From the NCBI GenBank assembly GCA_014238225.1, contig JABABL010000007.1, positions 1 to 38,929 of the forward strand: DNA of 38,929 bases. The letters run 5' to 3'. A model generated the notes under the pieces. That model had not been told where the DNA came from, did not search any database, and was given only the letters and a program-made list of their open reading frames with translations. The DNA comes from Mycoplasmatales bacterium. Its GTDB lineage: Bacteria; Bacillota_I; Bacilli_A; Mycoplasmatales; JABAAY01. The translations under genes and the position numbers were made by a program. Shown here piece after piece: positions 1 through 9,063 of the stretch (the first letter of the stretch is position 1; every line of letters begins with the position of its first letter).

Positions 1-102
1 TTGTTCATTAGTTGGAGAACATTCTTGTGCTATTGCTCCAACAGCAACAACGGATCCAACCGCTCCTGTTGTTATTGCGGTTACTATATTTTTCTTTTTC
101 AT
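1..102 (-). CDS. Putative secreted or lipoprotein, N-terminal fragment
   Basis: Only the first 34 codons lie in the window; the gene continues past position 1. The start is ATG at 102..100, with a good Shine-Dalgarno (GAAAGGA) about 5 nt upstream. The N-terminus is a short Lys-rich segment (MKKKN) followed by a hydrophobic Ala/Val/Gly/Thr stretch to about residue 25, then Gln-Glu-Cys-Ser. This has the shape of a signal sequence. The Cys at residue 27 resembles a lipoprotein attachment site, but the residues before it (Ala-Gln-Glu) are not a canonical lipobox, so signal peptidase I cleavage or a simple N-terminal anchor is also possible. The product cannot be named from this fragment. Unlike the operon-leading genes nearby, it has a conventional SD-containing leader. 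Confidence 0.6.
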   Translation of the reverse strand, partial: MKKKNIVTAITTGAVGSVVAVGAIAQECSPTNEQ

Positions 103-138
103 TTTGTTCCTTTCAAAAAATACTTACATCTATAATAG

Positions 139-144
139 ATTATA
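139..144 (-). promoter_or_regulatory. Candidate -10 box for the secreted/lipoprotein gene
   Basis: On the minus strand positions 144..139 read TATAAT, about 37 nt upstream of the ATG at 102. A second -10-like hexamer, TATTAT, lies at 137..132. No clear -35 element is visible. The region between this gene and the stop of the upstream RibU-like gene (103-195) holds nothing else I can identify. Confidence 0.4.
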
Positions 145-195
145 ATTTTTTTTAGGTATAAATTTACTTTTGTTTAAAATGAAAATTCAATCACT

Positions 196-852
196 TTATA
201 AAACATCGTTTAAACCAGCCACAAAAGGAAAATAAATTATTTTTGTCAACGTTGGCAAGACAACAATAATCGCACCGCTTATTAAAATAGTTTTTAAAAA
301 ATTTATTGCGAATTGTATTAGAACAAAATAATCAAACGCAACATCGATAGGTATTCCAAACAGAGGGTAAAGTCAAATATTTAATAATGCAGATGCAATA
401 GAAGAAAATAACGCTCCGATAATAAGCGATAAAGCCACAAAAAATATTCTTTCATCTCTAAAAGAATAAGGGGTTTGGATAACGGCATTTCCAAATGAAT
501 GGATATCTTTCTTCTTTTTATTTAAGTTACTTACTAAAAAATATATTAATGAAAGAATAATTCAAAACGCGATTAGAAAACTAAAACCATTCACTCAATT
601 TGCAAAAGCTCCAATTATTCCAGCACCATTAGGACTAATCATAGTAAAAAAGGCCTTAGCAGTAACAACAAAAAACGCCGGTAAGAAGCCCAATCATAGT
701 AAAGCAATAATTACTACAACATTGCTTATCTCAAAAACAAACTGAACTCCCAATATAGGAATCGCGATTAAAGAAATAGCGAAGGAAATCGCTGCCAATA
801 AAGAAACGAAGACCATTTTTTTTACTAGCAGAGTAGATTTGGTTTTTCTCAC
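196..852 (-). CDS. ECF transporter S-component, RibU-like (riboflavin uptake)
   Basis: A 218-residue, highly hydrophobic protein with about five to six membrane segments, read with UGA as Trp at several places. The N-terminus (basic residues, then KKMVFVSLLAAISFA) is the usual opening of energy-coupling-factor S-components. The middle part, with a short polar run before VVVIIALLWLGFLPA and then the segment ending IIGAFANWVNG, and the later SIASALLNIWLYPLFG segment, resemble the RibU group, which binds riboflavin and works with the shared EcfT-EcfA1A2 module (not in this window). The fit with ribF further along is sensible because mollicutes import riboflavin and convert it to FMN/FAD. Substrate assignment is inference from these motifs. 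I chose GTG at 852 because an in-frame TAA lies directly upstream and a perfect TATAAT ends 6 nt before it. ATG at 816 is the alternative. No FMN riboswitch fits in the absent leader. Confidence 0.75.
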
Positions 853-858
853 GAATTA

Positions 859-864
859 ATTATA
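859..864 (-). promoter_or_regulatory. -10 box of the RibU-like gene, leaderless spacing
   Basis: Minus strand 864..859 is a perfect TATAAT, followed by six bases (TAATTC) and the GTG start at 852. Transcription from this box would begin at or within a base of the GTG, giving a leaderless mRNA. There is no SD upstream of the GTG. Confidence 0.65.
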
Positions 865-908
865 TATTTTATTATTCGGTTATTTTTTCCAATTAATACT
901 GAAACAAC

Positions 909-1667
909 ATGAACAAAATTTTAATTTATTTCGCTATCAAATATGCCGGAAGCTGGGATCTAATATACAAAGCACTTGAGGAAAAGGAAGAAATAAACAT
1001 ACCTGAACTAGAGGACAGTTTGTTGAAGATAAAATCTAAATGCATCACTCTTTTAGATGATGAGTACCCTATTTGTTTTAAGACAGTTGAAAAACCTCCT
1101 TTTGTAATTTTTTATCACGGGGACATATCTTTGCTTAATAATAATAATCTTGTTTCTGCAATTGGAACAAGAAACAATACCAAATATGGAGAAATATGTT
1201 CTTACAAGCTTATAACTGAATTGGCAAAAAATTATGTAACTGTTAGTGGAATGGCAAAAGGAATAGACACACTTGTACACAAATACACTATAAATAATGG
1301 AGGCAAGACAATTGCTGTTTTGGGATCGGGAATTAATTACATTTATCCTTTAAATAACGCTGTTATTTATAAAGAAATTAAGGAAAAAGGGTTGATAATA
1401 AGTGAATATCCGAACGTTACAGTGCCAGAGCAAAAAAACTTCAAAGAGAGAAACAGGTTAATTGCATCCCTTGGGAAAGGACTTTTGGTTGTTGAAGCAG
1501 CCTTGAAGTCAGGCACTATGAACACAGTCTCACATGCCTTGAATTATGGTAAGGATATTTGATGTGTTCCCCATACAATGGATAAAAAGAGTGGTTGTAA
1601 TTTTTTAATAAAACAAGGTGCAAAACTAGTCGACAGTGTTTCCGACATAATTGAAGATTTAAATTAA
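909..1667 (+). CDS. dprA: DNA processing protein DprA (Smf family)
   Basis: 252 residues, with one UGA read as Trp at 1560-1562. DprA binds incoming single-stranded DNA and loads RecA during natural transformation. The Rossmann-like DprA core is complete: the IGTRNN motif near residue 84, SGMAKGIDTLVH near 112, GKTIAVLGSGINYIYP near 135, then a SEYP segment, the ERNRLIASL motif near 181, VVEAALKSGT, and the closing CVPH motif. It lacks the C-terminal winged-helix extension of longer homologues, as in other small mollicute versions. The gene precedes topA, as in Bacillus. There is no obvious SD upstream of ATG 909. The 56-bp divergent region towards the RibU-like gene must hold its promoter; a weak TAATAC lies at 893-898. 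Whether the cell is competent cannot be judged here. Confidence 0.93.
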
Positions 1668-1691
1668 ATATTAAAACATAATAAAATAATA

Positions 1692-1697
1692 TATATT
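1692..1697 (+). promoter_or_regulatory. -10 box of topA, leaderless spacing
   Basis: TATATT at 1692-1697 is followed by six bases and then the topA ATG at 1704. No SD is present in the short AT-only region after dprA. The spacing matches other presumed leaderless starts in the window. Confidence 0.5.
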
Positions 1698-1703
1698 ATC
1701 TTT

Positions 1704-3725
1704 ATGAAATTAGTTATAGTTGAATCGCCAGCAAAAGCTAAGACAATCGAGGGGTATCTTGGTGATAGTTATAAAGTCAGAAGTAGTATAGGCCACATTA
1801 TGCATCTTTCCAAATCGGGGACTTTTCACTTAGGAATTGATTTAGATACTTTCGAACCCAAGTATTCAGTTAAAAAAGATCACTTGAAATTGGTAAATGA
1901 ATTAAAAAAAGAGGCTGATGAAAGCACACATGTTTTTCTTGCTACTGATAAAGATAGAGAAGGGGAAACGATAAGTTACCACTTAATGAATAAATTGAAT
2001 ATTAAGGACAAGTGTTCGCGAGTTACATTTAATGAAATTACGAAAGATGCCATTCTACATTCGGTTCAAAATCCTCAAACAATAAACATGGACATGGTTC
2101 ATTCACAACAAGCAAGAAGAATGTTGGATAGAATTGTTGGCTTCAGACTAAGCAACTTATTAAGGAAGAAAATTTTTGCACCAAGCGCCGGAAGAGTTCA
2201 GTCAGTTGTTCTTAAACTAATTGTCGATAAGGAAAAGGAGATTGAGAAGTTTGTTCCAAAGGAATTTTGAAAAATAAATGTTGAATTTAGCGATGGAGTT
2301 ATTGCTGAACTACAAAAACATAACGGCAAAAACATAGAAATTAAAACTGAAAAAGAAGCAATTTTTGTAGTTGATGATTTCAAAAACGAATACAAAATAG
2401 ATAAAATAAACGAGAAAATCATTCACCGTAGTCCGCCCTTACCCTTTATAACGTCCACACTTCAACAGACTGCTCATAATCGACTGGGTTTTACTTCAAG
2501 AAAGACAATGGGAATTGCTCAAAAATTATATGAAGGAATTACAATTAATAAATCCCATAATGGCTTAATTACATATATGAGAACTGACTCAACAAGAATA
2601 TCCAATACATTTTCAGCAAAAGTAAAAAAGTATATTTTAGACACATATGGAAAGGAATATCTTGGTGGAGACATCCGTCCACAAAAAAAGAAATCAAACA
2701 TTCAGGATGCACACGAAGCTGTTAGACCCACAAATATCAAAAACAATCCTGAAAAACTTAAACAATATCTTTCTGTTCCTGAATACAAGTTGTACAAACT
2801 TATTTTCGAAAGAACAATTGCATCTTTCATGAGTAAAAACAAAATAACAACAAAAAGATACGAAATTAAGAATAACAGTTACCTTTTTAGTTGTCACAGT
2901 TCTAAATTAAAATTTAAGGGATTTAGTGTTGTTTATCACTTTGAAGAAAAAGAACACAATACTTTTAATTCTGAGATAGAGAATTTAACAGAAGGACAAG
3001 TTTTAAAAAATAGAAAAGTTAACAAAGTTCAACTATTCAGCAACCCTCCGTCCAGGTATACAGAAGCAGGTTTAATTAAGATTCTTGAGTCCGAGGGTAT
3101 AGGAAGACCCTCAACATATTCACTAATTATAAATACACTTATTGGAAGAAATTATGTGAAAGTGGTTAGCAAAAGTTTTTATGCAATTAGATTGGGAAAA
3201 CTAGTTATTGAAATACTTGAGAAGTATTTTTCCGACTTAATTAACACGGACTTTACCAAGGACATGGAAAATACTTTAGATGAAATTTCCCAAGGAACAG
3301 TTAACTATAAATCCTACATAAAAAATTTCTACAATTTTTTTGAACCAGTCATTGAAAATCTATTGGAAATAATTCCGGTCACCAAAATAAAAATAGAACC
3401 TAAGTGTCCACAATGCTCTGGAGACCTCATTTTCATGTACGGTAGATTTGGAGAATTTATCGGCTGCGATAGATATCCAGAGTGTGATTACAGTCGTAAA
3501 TTTTATCCTTATGGTTTTATTCCTGAAGTAATTGAAAACAGTGTGTGTCCTAAATGTGGACAAAATTTAATTACTCGTTTCAATTCGAGACGCGAGGAAG
3601 TTTTTATTGGCTGCACCATGTTTTTTAGGTGTAATTTTGTCGAATCATTGGATGAACAACCCGATTTTATAAAAAAAATAAAAAACAAGAAAAAAACCGA
3701 AAACAAACCTGAAACTCAAAATTAA
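1704..3725 (+). CDS. topA: DNA topoisomerase I (type IA)
   Basis: 673 residues, with UGA as Trp at 2268-2270. The enzyme relaxes negative supercoils by cutting one strand through a 5'-phosphotyrosine. The TOPRIM domain opens with KLVIVESPAKAKTIEGYLG and carries the metal-binding DKDREGE motif near residues 82-88. The RRMLDRIVGFRLS segment follows. The catalytic tyrosine is Tyr291 in LITYMRTDSTR, and EGIGRPSTYS lies further on. Two C-terminal four-cysteine zinc ribbons are visible, one starting CPQC near residue 568 and one starting CPKC near 614, before a Lys-rich tail. Length and domain order are normal for Firmicutes TopA, although two ribbons is a modest number. It follows dprA after 36 nt and seems to have its own promoter. 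Confidence 0.97.
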
Positions 3726-3762
3726 TTGTAATATATAAAGTAGAAAAACAAAATAGTGAATT

Positions 3763-3787
3763 GACGCTGTGTCCGAAAGGTTGCGTT
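3763..3787 (+). promoter_or_regulatory. Stem-loop in the rpsB leader
   Basis: The 87-nt region between topA and rpsB contains GACGC (3763-3767) able to pair with GCGTT (3783-3787), enclosing CC-GAAA-GG (3773-3780), a GNRA-type tetraloop closed by two G-C pairs. It lies about 25 nt before the start, just upstream of the GAGGAG Shine-Dalgarno. A possible -10 (TATAAA) is at 3734-3739, which would place the hairpin in the 5' leader. S2 represses its own operon through the leader in E. coli; a similar role here is inference only. Confidence 0.4.
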
Positions 3788-3812
3788 TTGGAAGCTATTT
3801 GAGGAGAAACAC

Positions 3813-4709
3813 ATGATAGATATAGACATACAAAAATTAGTAGAAGCAGGGTTACATTTTGGCCACAACACCGACAGATGAAGTCCCAAAATGGCTAAAT
3901 ACATATATACAAAGAAATTTATTCCAAGCAGCAGATCATCTATTCACATAATTAATTTACAAAAAACAAAAATAATGCTTGAAGAAGCATATAAAGCGTT
4001 GTATGACATAATTTTGGAAGGCGGAGATATCCTTTTTTTAGGAACAAAAAAACAATCCAAGGACTCTATAAAACATTATGCAGATTTATCAGGGTCTTAC
4101 TATATAAATGAAAGATGAATGGGAGGTACTTTTACTAATTTTCAAACTATAAGAAAACTTATAAGATCATTGAAACAATACGAAAGACAAGATCGTGAAG
4201 GTTATTTAAAACAACTTCCTAATAAAGAAGTAATTAGAATTAAAAAATTGAGATACAAATTCAATCATTTTTACTATGGAATTAAAGACATGTTTCAAAT
4301 ACCTAAAGCAATTTTTGTAACAAGTGTTATTGATGGAGAAATTGCGATTAGAGAAGCCAAAAGAATGGGCGTTAAAGTGATCGCTCTTTGTGATAGCAAT
4401 GCTAATCCCGATCTAATAGACTATGTCATCCCGGGTAATGATGATGCATATCTAGCAATTGCTGTTGTTTTAAAATATTTAAGCGATGCAATTATTCAAG
4501 CAAAAATAGAAAAAGGTGATATGGAAAAAAGCACCATCGAGGATACCTACTATCAAAACCTAATTGCTCTAAAAGAAGCAGGCATGGCTGATGGTAAAAG
4601 AAAAAGTCAACAAATTCAAAATGAAATAACCATAACCAGTCCAGAAAAAACAAGAAGCTCCATTGATTCCAATGAAATTGTAGAGCCTAAAAAAGAAATT
4701 ATTGAATAG
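3813..4709 (+). CDS. rpsB: 30S ribosomal protein S2
   Basis: 298 residues, with UGA as Trp at 3868-3870 and 4116-4118. It is a component of the small ribosomal subunit. Family landmarks are the N-terminal LVEAGLHFGHNTDRWSPKM, the ILFLGTKKQ segment, NERWMGGTFTNF, and a later stretch ending ALCDSNANPDLIDYVIPGND before DDA. The start ATG at 3813 follows a strong GAGGAG SD. The protein is longer than the usual 240-260 residues because of a charged, probably unstructured tail of about 50 residues after the core. It opens the rpsB-tsf-pyrH-frr block and has a structured leader. Confidence 0.97.
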
Positions 4710-4718
4710 GGGATATTG

Positions 4719-5543
4719 ATGAAAACAATTACAGCAAAAGACGTCAAAGAATTACGAGAAATTTCCAGTGCAGGAATGATGGATTGCAAAAAAGCTTTGG
4801 TGGAGTGCAATGGAGATATAGAAAAATCTATTGAATGATTACGAAAAAAGGGAATAGCTAAATCAGTAAAGAAGAATGCAAATTCATCTTCTGAAGGAGT
4901 TTGCAACACATACATAGAAGATAACAAAGCCATTATTTATGAAGTAAAATGCGAAACTGACTTTGTGTCTTCCAATAAAGATTTTGTTACTTTTTCTTCG
5001 GGTTTTGGCAAAGTTTTGTTAAGTCTTGAAAACAATAATAAAGATATTTCTGAAAAAGAATACGATGGAAAACAGATTAAAGAGTGACTATTGGAAAAAG
5101 CAGCAATGTTTGGAGAAAATATTATGATTGGCAAACATAAAATTCTAGTGTCGGGAAGTGATGAGTTCTTCACAGGTTATACACATACAGGCGGAAAAAT
5201 TTCTGTACTGATTTTGGCAAAGGGAAAACCATGCGAAGAAGCAAGAAATATTGCTATGCATATTGCGGCAATGGATCCTCGATTTTTGTGTAAAGAAGAA
5301 ATAGACAACGACTATATAGCTAAAGAAAAAGAAATCATTATTGCTCAAAGTAAAGACTTAAAAAATAAACCCGAAAATATTCAGCAAAAAATAATTGAGG
5401 GAAAAATTCAGAAAATTCTTTCTGGACAGTGTTTAGTAGAACAAACGTACGTAAGAGATTCCTCTAAAAAAGTTAAAGAAGTATTAAAGGACAGCAATAT
5501 CGAGGTAATAGAATTTATTAGATACCAAATAGGTAGTAATTAA
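4719..5543 (+). CDS. tsf: Elongation factor Ts
   Basis: 274 residues; EF-Ts exchanges GDP for GTP on EF-Tu. The N-terminal UBA-like domain is clear ([20 protein letters not shown], then [22 protein letters not shown]), followed by the core segment containing [13 protein letters not shown] and the [14 protein letters not shown] helix. UGA encodes Trp in the EWLRKKG motif. ATG 4719 lies 9 nt after the rpsB stop with AGGGG just upstream as SD, so the two genes are co-transcribed. Its TAA stop overlaps the next ATG by one base (TAATG). Confidence 0.97.
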
Positions 5544-6103
5544 TGTCGAAAAAGACCAACCCCATTAAAAAACCCGCAAAACCAAGTAAAAGAAAAAAAC
5601 AAAGAGACTTTTCTGGTAGCAAAAAAAGTAGAATATGAAAAATTTTAAGTAAATCATTTCTTTACGCGGTAGGAATAGGTATAGTTGTTTCTATTGTTAC
5701 TTTAATCATTTTGGCTATTACCAATGTTAACAGCGGATCAGGAAGTTTAGGAGACGTGATAAGCATAGGGATTTACATTGGATTTGGCATTGTTTCATTT
5801 ATTGTTGTTTTCTTCTACATTCTAATTTACGAACTAATTATTGAATATCGTTTTGCTACAAACAGAATACCTAACAAAAAAACAATTCTAATTCATGATA
5901 ATATTTTGAGTGAAGAAGACGATGTGAGTGTACATGATGAAAAACATAAGTCCAGCAAACAAAAGGGAAAAGTAAGTAAAAAATCGATAAAAAACGATGA
6001 GTTAGAAAGTAAGGAAACAGAAACAAAACCAAAATTTACTGAAATAAAAACCGAGACTCAAATCCAAGAAATTAAAAAAAACAAAAAAAGAAAAAAAAGA
6101 TAA
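5543..6103 (+). CDS. Two-TM membrane protein with Lys-rich ends, unknown function
   Basis: 186 residues, not recognised. The first ~33 residues are very basic (Lys/Arg/Ser/Pro). Two hydrophobic helices follow, near residues 36-56 and 73-98, separated by a Ser/Gly-rich loop. The C-terminal half is a low-complexity, Lys/Glu-rich cytoplasmic-type region ending in a run of Lys/Arg. It overlaps both neighbours by one base (TAATG with tsf and again with pyrH), so it is translated within the rpsB-tsf-pyrH operon. In Bacillus tsf and pyrH are direct neighbours, so this gene is an insertion into a conserved block. Similar basic two-TM proteins are common in mollicutes, and no function should be read from it. 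Confidence 0.8.
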
Positions 6104-6822
6104 TGCAAGAAAACTCAATTTTACTAAAAATTAGTGGTGAGTTTCTTACAGCGCCCGGATCAGGAGTTATCAATCTAAAAAACATTCAGGCAATTTGTGA
6201 AAATCTTGCTAAATACTTTCAGGAAAATAAAACACATCACGTCGGAATAGTTTTTGGTGCAGGCAATATTTGAAGAGGGGAAACTTATAAGAATTTCTTT
6301 TCTGATTCTATCGGGAAAAAAGACTACATAGGTATGATAGCTACAGTTATTAATGGCAGTGTTTTTGCAGAATGCTTAAACCACTTAAGTATTTCAAATA
6401 AAATTTTTTCACCCATACTTTATGACAAACATCTAGTTCACAAATTTAGTAAGAGAACAGCATCAGCTGCACAACAGAAATTTCAAGTTTCTATTTTTGT
6501 AGGCGGTACTGGCACACCGTTCAAAACAACAGATAGTGCAGCGTCATTGGTAGCAATGACGCTGAATTATAAAAAAATAATTGTATACAAAAATAACACG
6601 GATGGACTGTACACAGCTGATCCAAACAAAAACAAAAACGCAAAATTCATAAAGGAAATTTCTAAAAAAGAATATCTTAATAAAAAATATAAAATAATGG
6701 ATATAAATGCGATTCAAATGTTAAAAAATAGTGATACAGAAATTGAAATTATTGGTGCCAAACATTTACTTGACACAAATAATCTTTTCAACAAAAGTAT
6801 TAAAAAAACGTTAATTAGATAG
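6103..6822 (+). CDS. pyrH: UMP kinase
   Basis: 239 residues, amino-acid-kinase fold. It phosphorylates UMP to UDP with ATP. Motifs in order: LLKISGEF at the N-terminus (phosphate-binding Lys), VGIVFGAGNIWRG (Trp by UGA), the GMIATVINGSVFAE helix, VGGTGTPFKTTDSAASLVA (UMP binding), the NNTDGLYTADP motif, and a closing KIMDINAIQML segment. The usual GGGN glycine loop is GAGN here. The start is fixed by the one-base TAATG overlap with the upstream gene. Frr follows after 7 nt, as in most Firmicutes. Confidence 0.95.
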
Positions 6823-6829
6823 GAGAATA

Positions 6830-7366
6830 ATGAACGAGAACGAATTAAAAGTAAGTTTAGCAAATGCCGTTAGCTACTTGGAGAAGGAATTTCAGAAAAT
6901 CAATGTAGGAAGGGCAAATCCAATCATCGTTTCCGATATACCGGTTAATAATTACGGTGTAACTAGCAAGCTGGATCATATATCTTTAATATCAGTGCCC
7001 GATGCTAAGCATTTATTAATCAGGCCATACAATAAATCTCAAGTAAAAGATGTTATGCAGTCTTTATCAATTCATAAACCAGAGCTAAATTGTCAAGAAG
7101 AAGGAGACAAGATTAGAATTATTTTCACACCTTTAACATCAGATAAAAGAAAATTATTTGTGAAGGATGCGGAAAAACTTTCTGAAAATTCGAAAATTGA
7201 AATCAGGAACATAAGAAGAAAATTTAAAGACGAAATTAAAAAATCTAATGCGTCAGAAAATGAACAAAAACTTGTAGAAGAAAAATTACAAAAAATAGTG
7301 GATCTTGCAATAACTAAAGTTGTTGAAATGACAAGTAAAAAAGCAAAACAACTTCAACAGGTATAA
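6830..7366 (+). CDS. frr: Ribosome recycling factor
   Basis: 178 residues, close to the usual 185. With EF-G it splits post-termination ribosomes. The family signature GRANPIIVSDIPVNNYGV near residue 27 and the C-terminal KDEIKKSNASENEQKL helix are present. ATG 6830 has an AGGAG SD 4-5 nt upstream that overlaps the end of pyrH. UppS starts immediately at 7367. Confidence 0.97.
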   Translation: MNENELKVSLANAVSYLEKEFQKINVGRANPIIVSDIPVNNYGVTSKLDHISLISVPDAKHLLIRPYNKSQVKDVMQSLSIHKPELNCQEEGDKIRIIFTPLTSDKRKLFVKDAEKLSENSKIEIRNIRRKFKDEIKKSNASENEQKLVEEKLQKIVDLAITKVVEMTSKKAKQLQQV

Positions 7367-8065
7367 ATGACAGAAAAAAATCCCGATCACATCGCAATAA
7401 TAATGGATGGGAATGGTCGTTGAGCAACAAATAAAAATAAAAGCAGAGAATACGGACATTTAGCAGGAACTCGTGCGCTACTTTATTTATTTCAAAAAAT
7501 TAACAGCATTCAAATAAAATACCTAACTGTTTTTGCTTTTTCAACAGAGAATTGAAAAAGACCAAAAAAGGAAGTAAATATGCTTCTTAAAATTGTTCCG
7601 AAAATTAAATTGAGAGTTTATAACCATTGCAAGAAAAATAAAATAAACTTGAAAATTATTGGCGATATGACAACACTTCCTTCTTTCGTGAATGAAGCAT
7701 TTGATAAATGAAAAACATTACAACATAAAAATCCTAAAACCACATTAATTGTGGCATTTAATTACGGTGGAAAAAGCGATATTGTGCACTCTGTGAAGAC
7801 AATTATTGATAATAAAATTCCTTCGGATGAAATAACCGAAGCATTGATTAGTCAAAATCTTTACACAAGAGATCTTCCGCCCGTAGACATCTTAATTAGA
7901 ACCGCCGGTGAAAAAAGAATAAGTAATTTTTTAATTTGACAATGTGCGTATGCGGAATTTTTCTTTTTAGAAAAATGCTGACCGGATTTTGAAATTACTG
8001 ATTTACAAAATGTAATGAAAAGTTTCAGGAAGAGAAAAAGAAATTTTGGTAGCATCGACAGTTAA
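7367..8065 (+). CDS. uppS: Isoprenyl (undecaprenyl) diphosphate synthase
   Basis: 232 residues. It condenses isopentenyl diphosphate onto farnesyl diphosphate in cis to build the C55 carrier lipid. Key motifs: IAIIMDGNGRW with the catalytic Asp, FAFSTENWKRP, VAFNYGGKSDI, and the C-terminal DILIRTAGEKRISNFLIWQ followed by YAEFFF and WPDF. Five Trp positions in these motifs are UGA codons. The start abuts the frr stop with no gap. In a wall-less cell the product may serve as a glycosyl carrier for lipids or glycoproteins, which is inference. It sits next to cdsA and dxr, the classical order. Confidence 0.95.
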
Positions 8066-9023
8066 AAAAAGATTTCTCACAGCAGTAATACTTATAATTT
8101 TAATAAGTGTTATTACTTATTTTATTTCATGAAGCAGCTTCCCTCCAAATGGAATTCGTGGTTTTGTCACTGCTTCTTATGCAATAGTTTTTTCTATAGC
8201 CAGCATTGCTTACATGCTAATTGCTTTTGAAGTAGTAACTGTTGTTTTTAAAAACAAAAGCAAAAAAATAAAAACGTTACTATGGATTCTTTTGTGCTTA
8301 TACGGTTTGTATATAATATGAAGATATTTCAGCATCGAAAATGGATTTCCAACTAGTGATTTTATTGGTGGTTCAAGGTTTGTTGTTTTGGGACTAAGTA
8401 CAGAACAACTTTTGGTAACTGTTGTTGTTTTAAGTATAGTGTTACTTTTTTCCTTTAGATTAGGATTAAAAAATATCCTTGCAATGGCAGCCCTTATTAT
8501 AATCGGTGCTCTTGTGATGAAAAACATAGCTTGAATTTCGACAAGAATTGGTTATGAAACGATTTTTTGAATATTTTTAATATCGATTTTCACCGACACT
8601 TTTGCATATTTTATAGGAAGTAAATTTGGCAAACATAAGGTTTTTGAAAGTATCAGTCCTAAAAAAACTTGAGAAGGAGCTTTGGGTGGCTTTGTTTTCG
8701 GCACAACAGTGGCTGTTGTTGTTGGTACTATTTTTTCTATTTTTCACAGCGGGGGGACCCAAGGTTCGCTTTCTGCAAACAGCATTTTTCAATTGGGACC
8801 GAGTTACTTCTGAGCATATCTTTTATTAGGCATTGTTTTATCTTCCTTTACACAAATTGGTGATTTATTCTTTTCTGTTTTTAAAAGAAATTACGGGGTC
8901 AAAGATTACTCCAATATATTTCCAGGACACGGTGGAATTCTTGACCGTATAGATGGAACAATATTTTCTATTTTAGTGTTTTCACTTATTTACGTAATTT
9001 TTGTATTTCCTCCATTTCTTTAA
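8046..9023 (+). CDS. cdsA: Phosphatidate cytidylyltransferase
   Basis: 325 residues, integral membrane. It makes CDP-diacylglycerol from phosphatidate and CTP for phospholipid synthesis. About seven to eight hydrophobic segments are seen. The PROSITE-type CdsA signature is intact near the C-terminus: SVFKRNYGVKDYSNIFPGHG, then GILDRID. SPKKTWEGALGG is also present, with Trp as UGA. No ATG or GTG fits. An in-frame TAA lies upstream at about 8013, and TTG 8046 is the first usable start, giving MVASTVKKRFLTAVILI, which matches the usual basic-then-hydrophobic N-terminus. A weak AGGAAGAG lies 11 nt before it. The gene thus overlaps uppS by 20 nt. Function is secure, the exact start less so. Confidence 0.9.
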
Positions 9024-9051
9024 TTTAGTAAATTTATTGCATAGTTTTTAG

Positions 9052-9057
9052 TATTCT
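9052..9057 (+). promoter_or_regulatory. Candidate -10 box of dxr, leaderless spacing
   Basis: TATTCT at 9052-9057 is separated by six bases (TTAATT) from the dxr ATG at 9064. The 40-nt gap after cdsA contains no SD. This is the weakest hexamer of the series but has the same geometry. Confidence 0.4.
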
Positions 9058-9063
9058 TTAATT

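Noticed and set aside
853-908. FMN riboswitch upstream of the RibU-like gene
   Set aside because: Only 56 bp separate the gene from dprA, and the -10 is 6 nt from the start, leaving no room for an RFN element.
8577-8863. Several short overlapping open frames on both strands
   Set aside because: They lie over cdsA, whose signature motifs are intact when TGA is read as Trp, and they have no supporting start signals.
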